From: Anaerolineales bacterium
GTDB taxonomy: Bacteria > Chloroflexota > Anaerolineae > 4572-78 > J111
Length of the DNA stretch: 64,000 bases
Reading direction: 5' to 3'
Assembly: GCA_020634855.1 (NCBI GenBank)
Contig: JACKAU010000002.1
Coordinates: 372,001-436,000, forward strand
Below, piece after piece: positions 58,775-64,000 of this stretch. The first letter of the stretch is position 1. Every line of letters starts with the position of its first letter. Under the pieces are notes generated by a model. That model had not been told where the DNA came from, made no database searches, and saw nothing but the letters and a program-made list of their open reading frames with translations. Position numbers and translations under genes: made by a program.

Positions 58775-61700
58775 ATGGCCAGCTTAAATCTATTTTTGTT
58801 TGGCCCACCTCGAGTCGAGATGGATGGTGCGCCGGTTGAGATACCCCGGCGTAAAGCGCTGGCGCTGCTCATTTATCTAGCAGTCAGCGGTCAACCCCAC
58901 AGCCGCGACGCCTTAGGCACGTTATTTTATCCCGATAGCGACCAAAGCCGAGCCAGGGCCTATTTACGGCGCGATCTGGCCGTGCTCAACAGCAGCCTGA
59001 ATAGCGAGCGGCTCTCGGCCGACCGCGAAACGCTTGAATTGGAACGAAATACAACGCCCGCCGCCTCAGCCGACTCGCCGGCGATTTGGCTGGATATCGA
59101 GCGCTTTCGCCAACTGCTGGCCGACTGTCGCACCCACGATCATACTCCGGACACCGTTTGCACCGAATGTCGGTCGTGGTTGAGTGAAGCGGCCGCCCTC
59201 TACACCGGCGATTTTCTGGCCGGGTTCTCGCTACGTGATTGCCCCGAATTTGATGATTGGCAGTTCTTTCAGGCCGAGAGCCTGCGTCAGGAATTGGCTG
59301 ACGCTCTGCAGCGTTTAGTCCAAGGATGCAGCCGGCAAGGCGACTACCAAGCCGCTATTCCGTACGCCCGGCGGTGGGTCGCGCTCGATCCGCTGTACGA
59401 ACCGGCTCAGCGCTTGCTTATTCAACTCTATGATCAGGCCGAACAACCCTCAGCCGCTATTCGCCAATATGAAGAATTTGTCCATCTGTTAGAAACAGAG
59501 TTGGGGTTGCCGCCGGAAGAAGAGACAACCACGCTCTATGAGGCCATCAAAGCTAAACGCCTGCTCAAACCGTTTCTCAAAAACGCCCAGCTATCCCCGA
59601 CGTCTCCAGCTAAGTTGAAACCGGCTCAACAAATGCCGGACCAGCCGCCCTCCCCAACCGAGCGCTACGAACTTCTAGAGGAAATTGGTCACGGCGGGTT
59701 TGCCACGGTCTACCGTACCCGCGACAAAATGCTGGATCGCTCGGTGGCTTTAAAAGAGTTGAATTCCCATCTACTGGCCGACAAAAGCTGGATTACGCGC
59801 TTTCGACAGGAAGCCAAACTTATTGCCCGGCTCGACCATCCACGCATTGTGACCATCCACGATGTCGGGCCGGCCTTCATTGTGATGCGGCTGGTCAACG
59901 GCCCGACCCTGGCCGAACTGCTGGCCGAGCGCACCCGCCTGCCCTGGGCCGAGACGCTCGATGTGATCACGGCCGTCGGCGAAGCGCTGGATTTTGCTCA
60001 CGAGCAAGGCATTTTACATCGAGATTTAAAGCCGGCCAATATTCTGCTCGACCCGGAGCGCGGCCCGCTGCTGACCGATTTTGGCCTGGCCAAATTGATG
60101 AGCGAAAACAGTCTCAGCCAAAGCGGCAACGTCGTCGGTACGCCCTACTACATTGCCCCGGAAATTTGGGACGGCGAAGAGGCCACGCCCCAAACCGACA
60201 CCTACGCTCTGGGCTGTATCCTATACGAGATGTTAACCGGCCAAAAGCTTTTCTTCGGCGAAACGCCGCCGACCGTGATGGCCGCTCACTTCCAAACGCC
60301 GGGCTTTCCGACTCGCTGGCCGGCAGAAGTTCCCGCCGGCATCACCGCCGTGCTGACCAAAGCGTTGGCCCGTCGGCCGCAGGAGCGCTATGCCACAGCC
60401 AACGACCTGGTGCAAGCCTTAAAAGCACTGGCCGACGGCCCAGCGACCGCCGTGGCTGCCGCATCGGCCGGGCCGGCCGCGCCGCGACAAAACTTACCGC
60501 GCCCGCCAACCTCTTTTGTGGGCCGCGACGATGAAATCCAGAAGATCAGCCAATTATTGATGACTGAACCGGACTGCCGCCTGTTGACCATGATCGGGCC
60601 GGGCGGTATCGGCAAAACCCGGCTGGCGATTGAGGCGGCGCGGGCGGTTGATATGGCCGATGGCGCCTGGTTTGTACCACTGGCCCCCCTGAGTTCGGCC
60701 CAGTTCCTGGCCTCGGCCATTGCCGATGAGTTAGGCGTGATCTTTCACGGTTCGGAAGATCCGGCCGAGCATTTGGGCGACCACCTCAAAGATAAAGAAC
60801 TGCTGATAGTGCTTGATAACTTTGAGCATCTGCTGTCTCCGCCCGGCGAGACCGGTTTTTCCGGCGGGACGGGCGGCGTCGGGCCGGCTTTAATCGGCGA
60901 TCTGCTGGAACAAGCGCCCCGAATTAAAATCCTGGTTACCTCTCGCGAGCGGCTCAACTTAATGGCCGAATGGATCTTTCCCATGGAAGGCTTGCGCATT
61001 CCGGCTACGGATGAGATTAAAGGCGTTGAAGAGTACAGCGCCGTTCAGCTTTTCATTCAACGCGCCCGGCAGATGCAGCCCCAAATCGGCTGGCACCCCA
61101 TGGAACGCGCCAGCATCGCCCGCATTTGCCGGCTGGTGGGGGGCATGCCGCTGGGTATCGAGCTGGCCGCTTCGTGGGTTGGGGTACTGCCCGTCATCGA
61201 GATCCCCCTGGAGATCGAGCGTAATCTTGATTTCCTGGCCTCAACCATGCGCGATCTACCCGATCGGCATCGCAGCATGCGAGCTATTTTCGATCAATCT
61301 TGGCAGCTGCTGGCCGATGTCGAACGAGCGGTTTTCCGGCGGGCTTCGGTTTTTCGCGGCGGCTTCACGCGGGTAGCGATTGAAGCGGTCTGCGGCGAGT
61401 CGCCCTGGACCCCCACCGACTTACAACTAAACGATCCGGGCGAACTGCAACTACCCCGGCGCGAATTCGCCGTCCTGCAAGCGCTGCCGGGTTTAATCAA
61501 CAAATCGTTTTTGCGGCAGATCGCTTCCGGCTTGCAGGAGGACGGCCAGGTGGAAGGTCGCTACGATATCCACGAGTTGATGCGGCAGTACGGCGCGGCG
61601 AAACTGGTTGACGATGCCGATGATGAACATCGCACCCGTCAACGCCACGCGGAATATTACCTGACCTTCCTGGCGCGACAAGAACCTCGAATGAAGGGCG

Positions 61701-62788
61701 GCCAACAGCGCCAGGCCCACGAAAAGGTGCTGCGTGAGTTTGAAAATATCAAAGTGGGCTGGCAGTGGGCGGTCGAGCAGTTACGCATCAATTTGCTCTT
61801 GGATGCCATCGAAGCTTTTTGGCTTTTCCACGTAGAACGGAATCTGTTCCGCGAAGCTGAAGCCATTGTCACCGCTAACATTACCGTGATTGAGCCGGCG
61901 GCCGCCCAAGACAATCAGCCGGAGTCGCCCGCCAAGACGCTGCTGGGTATCCTGCTGGCCGTGCAAGGCGGCATGGCCATGCGCCGGGGGGAATATGATA
62001 AAGCGAAAGCCCGTCTTGATCGCGCTATCGCCTTGCTGCGTTCGGTACAGGTCCAACGCTGGGTGGCGCTGGCTTTGAACTTCAAAGCCGCGACCCATCA
62101 GTTAACCGGCGACTACGACGAGGCTGCTCGCTGTTTAACGGAAGGCATCGATCTGGCCCGCCAGAGCCACGATCGCTGGCTGGAGGCGTATTCGCTCAAC
62201 GACTTAGCCATGGTCACCCACTTGCGCGGCGACACTAATGCGGCCCAATCCCTGTCACAGGAGAGTCTGACTATTTTTTCCGAGCTGGATGATCGGCGCG
62301 GTACGGCCTTTGTCTTCAACAATCTGGGCTTTTTTGCCTACCAATTACAGGAATATCCCGAAGCTGACTGGCTGTATCGGGAAAGTCTCAGCCTGCGCCG
62401 GGTCAACCGAGACCAGTGGGGCATGGCCAATGTCCTGATCTCCTTGGGCTTGGTCGCCCGCGCTCAGGACGATCGGGAGGCAGCTCGCAACAATCTCCAT
62501 CAAGCCATCCAAACCGCCCACCAAATCCGGGCATTTCCGGTAGTATTGGAGGCGGCCGTCGAATTAGCCGGCGTTCTGGCCGAGGCCGGAGAGGTAGATC
62601 AGGCCAAAGAAATCATCCGAACTAGCCTCCATCACCCGGCATTGAGCCAGCCGGCCCGCGAAAAAGCCGAAAGTTTGCTGGCCACTCTGCTACAGGTTGC
62701 TTCCCCACAGCCGGCGGCTGTTTTACCCGAAGAGGCCGCTAATAAAGAGTTAAATCAGTTGGTTGCTGATTTAGGAAGGGAAAATTAA
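58775..62788 (+). CDS. BTAD regulator - Ser/Thr kinase - NB-ARC-like ATPase - TPR fusion protein
   Basis: A 1337-residue soluble regulator. Residues 1-95 form a winged-helix OmpR-like domain and about 100-255 a BTAD, as in SARP/AfsR activators. A complete kinase spans about 295-560: IGHGGFATVYRTRD, Lys in VALKEL, HRDLKPANILLD, DFGLAK, GTPYYIAPE. A STAND/NB-ARC-type ATPase occupies about 575-900 (FVGRDDEI, P-loop GPGGIGKTRLAI, Walker B LLIVLDNFEHLL, then a GMPLGIELAA block). TPR-like repeats fill about 980-1310. AfsR itself is BTAD-NB-ARC-TPR and is activated by separate kinases; here the kinase is built in. AAAGGAG lies before the ATG. Target genes are unknown; adjacent genes are candidates. 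Confidence 0.92.
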   Translation: MASLNLFLFGPPRVEMDGAPVEIPRRKALALLIYLAVSGQPHSRDALGTLFYPDSDQSRARAYLRRDLAVLNSSLNSERLSADRETLELERNTTPAASADSPAIWLDIERFRQLLADCRTHDHTPDTVCTECRSWLSEAAALYTGDFLAGFSLRDCPEFDDWQFFQAESLRQELADALQRLVQGCSRQGDYQAAIPYARRWVALDPLYEPAQRLLIQLYDQAEQPSAAIRQYEEFVHLLETELGLPPEEETTTLYEAIKAKRLLKPFLKNAQLSPTSPAKLKPAQQMPDQPPSPTERYELLEEIGHGGFATVYRTRDKMLDRSVALKELNSHLLADKSWITRFRQEAKLIARLDHPRIVTIHDVGPAFIVMRLVNGPTLAELLAERTRLPWAETLDVITAVGEALDFAHEQGILHRDLKPANILLDPERGPLLTDFGLAKLMSENSLSQSGNVVGTPYYIAPEIWDGEEATPQTDTYALGCILYEMLTGQKLFFGETPPTVMAAHFQTPGFPTRWPAEVPAGITAVLTKALARRPQERYATANDLVQALKALADGPATAVAAASAGPAAPRQNLPRPPTSFVGRDDEIQKISQLLMTEPDCRLLTMIGPGGIGKTRLAIEAARAVDMADGAWFVPLAPLSSAQFLASAIADELGVIFHGSEDPAEHLGDHLKDKELLIVLDNFEHLLSPPGETGFSGGTGGVGPALIGDLLEQAPRIKILVTSRERLNLMAEWIFPMEGLRIPATDEIKGVEEYSAVQLFIQRARQMQPQIGWHPMERASIARICRLVGGMPLGIELAASWVGVLPVIEIPLEIERNLDFLASTMRDLPDRHRSMRAIFDQSWQLLADVERAVFRRASVFRGGFTRVAIEAVCGESPWTPTDLQLNDPGELQLPRREFAVLQALPGLINKSFLRQIASGLQEDGQVEGRYDIHELMRQYGAAKLVDDADDEHRTRQRHAEYYLTFLARQEPRMKGGQQRQAHEKVLREFENIKVGWQWAVEQLRINLLLDAIEAFWLFHVERNLFREAEAIVTANITVIEPAAAQDNQPESPAKTLLGILLAVQGGMAMRRGEYDKAKARLDRAIALLRSVQVQRWVALALNFKAATHQLTGDYDEAARCLTEGIDLARQSHDRWLEAYSLNDLAMVTHLRGDTNAAQSLSQESLTIFSELDDRRGTAFVFNNLGFFAYQLQEYPEADWLYRESLSLRRVNRDQWGMANVLISLGLVARAQDDREAARNNLHQAIQTAHQIRAFPVVLEAAVELAGVLAEAGEVDQAKEIIRTSLHHPALSQPAREKAESLLATLLQVASPQPAAVLPEEAANKELNQLVADLGREN

Positions 62789-62816
62789 TAACTCCCACAT
62801 TTTGGTGGACAGCCCA

Positions 62817-62882
62817 GGGTAATTAGTCATTGGTAAATAGTAATTGGTTATTCAATCTCTAATTACCCTTTACCAATTACCC
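62817..62882. repeat. AT-rich degenerate palindrome
   Basis: GGGTAATT at 62817 is mirrored by AATTACCC at 62875-62882. The interior repeats TTGGTAA and TTACCAATTACC phrases. It lies in the 162-bp spacer after the giant regulator and may act as its mRNA end. Confidence 0.55.
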
Positions 62883-62950
62883 TAACTCAGTTATTTGATT
62901 CTTGATTCTACGAACTTAATGGCCGCAACATAGGAAGGGGATTGATACCA

Positions 62951-64000
62951 GTGCGTTCACTGGAGCCACGCCGCAGTGGCCAACTCAAAATCCGAGGCTT
63001 TCAGATCGGCTATAAGGAATTTGGCCGGCCTGATGCGCCCGCCGTACTCCTGCTGCCGCCGTGGCAAATTGTCCATCACCGTCACTGGAAGATGCAGGTT
63101 CCCTACCTTTCGCTATTTTTTCGGGTGATCCTGTTTGACGCGCCCGGTAACGGCGACAGCGAACGCACGACCGATCCGGCGGCCTCAGAGTTTGATCGCC
63201 TTGTGGCTTATGGCTTCGGCGTACTCGATCACCTCAATATCAATCAGACGAGTCTGGTGGGTTTTTCCAGAGGGTGCAGTTTTGGACTTGGCATGGCCGC
63301 TCACACCCCTGAGCGGATCAGCCGTTTGGTGACGATTTCGTACGCGCCGCCGCATTATGATAAAGCTGATTTTTGGGACCCCCGCCGCAGTTATCAGGGC
63401 TGGGAAAAACGTAACGTTCACTACTGGCGAAACCATTACCGCGATTTTTTGGACTTCTTCTTCGCCCAAATGTTTATCGAACCCCACTCCACCAAACAAA
63501 TCGACGATGGGATTGGTTGGGCCGAAGCCACCACGCCGGACATTTTAGCGAATACAACCAATCTCCCCAGCCTGAAGCCCAAATTATCGCTCGATGATAT
63601 TATTGCCGCCGTCAGTTGTCCGGTGCTCATTATCCACGGCACAGACGATCAGCAGAGCAGTTCCACCCACAGCCAAAATTTGGCGAAAGTCCGGCCCGAC
63701 TGGGAGTTTGTCACGTTAGAAGGCAGCGGTCACGCGCCGCACCTGCGCGATCCGGTCAAAATCAATATGGAGATTGCCCAATTTCTGGGCGTCCCGCAGC
63801 CCAAGCGGCGCACTTGGCGGCGGTCGATGTCGCGCCGGACGCCGAAAGCCCTGTTTGTGTGCAGCCCCATCGGGCTGGGCCACGCTCAACGCGACATCGC
63901 CATCGCCAACGAACTGCGCCGATTGGCGCCGGAACTGCACATCGAGTGGCTGGCTCAACACCCGGTCACCAAAGTGCTGGAAGCCAACGGCGAAATCATT
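62951..64000 (+). CDS. Alpha/beta hydrolase - glycosyltransferase fusion (3' end outside window)
   Basis: An open frame of 350 codons to the right edge with no stop, starting GTG 62951 (AGGAAGG about 12 nt upstream). Residues about 10-285 form an alpha/beta hydrolase: LLLPPWQIVHHRHW, nucleophile elbow LVGFSRGCSFG (about 104), Asp in IIHGTDDQQSS and His in EGSGHAPHLRDP. From about 298 a second domain begins with ALFVCSPIGLGHAQRDIAIA and continues WLAQHPVTKVLEANGEII. This is the N-terminal Rossmann half of a GT-B (MurG/UGT-like) glycosyltransferase, whose sugar-donor half lies beyond the window. The substrate is unknown. Confidence 0.82.
   Translation, partial: MRSLEPRRSGQLKIRGFQIGYKEFGRPDAPAVLLLPPWQIVHHRHWKMQVPYLSLFFRVILFDAPGNGDSERTTDPAASEFDRLVAYGFGVLDHLNINQTSLVGFSRGCSFGLGMAAHTPERISRLVTISYAPPHYDKADFWDPRRSYQGWEKRNVHYWRNHYRDFLDFFFAQMFIEPHSTKQIDDGIGWAEATTPDILANTTNLPSLKPKLSLDDIIAAVSCPVLIIHGTDDQQSSSTHSQNLAKVRPDWEFVTLEGSGHAPHLRDPVKINMEIAQFLGVPQPKRRTWRRSMSRRTPKALFVCSPIGLGHAQRDIAIANELRRLAPELHIEWLAQHPVTKVLEANGEII

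Overview
The window looks like chromosome of a member of the Chloroflexota (Anaerolineae/Ardenticatenia-like, or a relative of Roseiflexus and Herpetosiphon). This is inferred from gene content. There are many two-component proteins and PP2C-type phosphatases, Ser/Thr kinases with proline/threonine-rich tails, a giant BTAD-kinase-ATPase-TPR protein, a CruF/CrtY/glycosyltransferase carotenoid operon, DUF1269/PRC-barrel proteins and an LPXTG-type surface protein. Nearly all of it is ordinary chromosome. One intact IS5-like element, several families of small palindromic repeats and a tandem-repeat region are the accessory parts.

Layout. 1-5.4 kb: signalling (histidine kinase open at the left edge, receivers, receiver-PP2C, OmpR-type regulator), then a lipid kinase. 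6.4-7.3 kb: long non-coding stretch ending in a perfect terminator. 7.3-15.2 kb: carotenoid locus. crtB-crtI runs right, crtYcd-cruF-plsY-like-glycosyltransferase runs left, and a CrtO-type oxygenase lies at the end. The leftward operon ends in a remnant that fuses the first and last segments of a CrtI/CrtD-type desaturase. The predicted product is a (keto-)hydroxy-gamma-carotene glycoside, possibly acylated. 15.3-18.9 kb: another kinase and an MhqR-MhqO-MhqD-like quinone/aromatic detoxification module. 19-21.6 kb: argG-argH. 22.5-33 kb: a receiver with a cNMP-PP2C phosphatase, ligA, fabF, the primary sigma factor, a PHP-AlbA_2 fusion and a MogA/MoaB protein. 33-38.6 kb: yqeY, a 7TM-HD phosphodiesterase, ybeY, dgkA and a Ser/Thr kinase. 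38.8-39.8 kb: IS element. 40.0 kb: tRNA-Lys(CTT). 40.6-51.3 kb: branching enzyme, M48 lipoprotein protease, three DUF1269-type proteins, a PH-AlbA_2 protein, the LPETG surface protein and membrane proteins.

51.5-55.9 kb is the least explained part. A tightly overlapping four-gene leftward operon encodes a dynamin-like P-loop GTPase, a small helical partner and two small proteins that share a WGF(E/D)V motif. Upstream of it are two tandem-repeat arrays (about 41-bp and 82-bp periods, the second twice the first) and two tiny genes, one for a 104-residue protein with three W-L-x-x-L-x-G repeats. It is the best candidate here for an undescribed system, but no function can be assigned from sequence alone.

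56-64 kb: a diheme cytochrome c broken by one frameshift, an MFS transporter, the 1337-residue regulator and, running off the right edge, a hydrolase-glycosyltransferase fusion. Three loci (22.1, 49.4 and 57.1 kb) carry a 60-bp palindromic element with conserved arms, one apparently nested inside another copy. At least four other palindrome families are interspersed.
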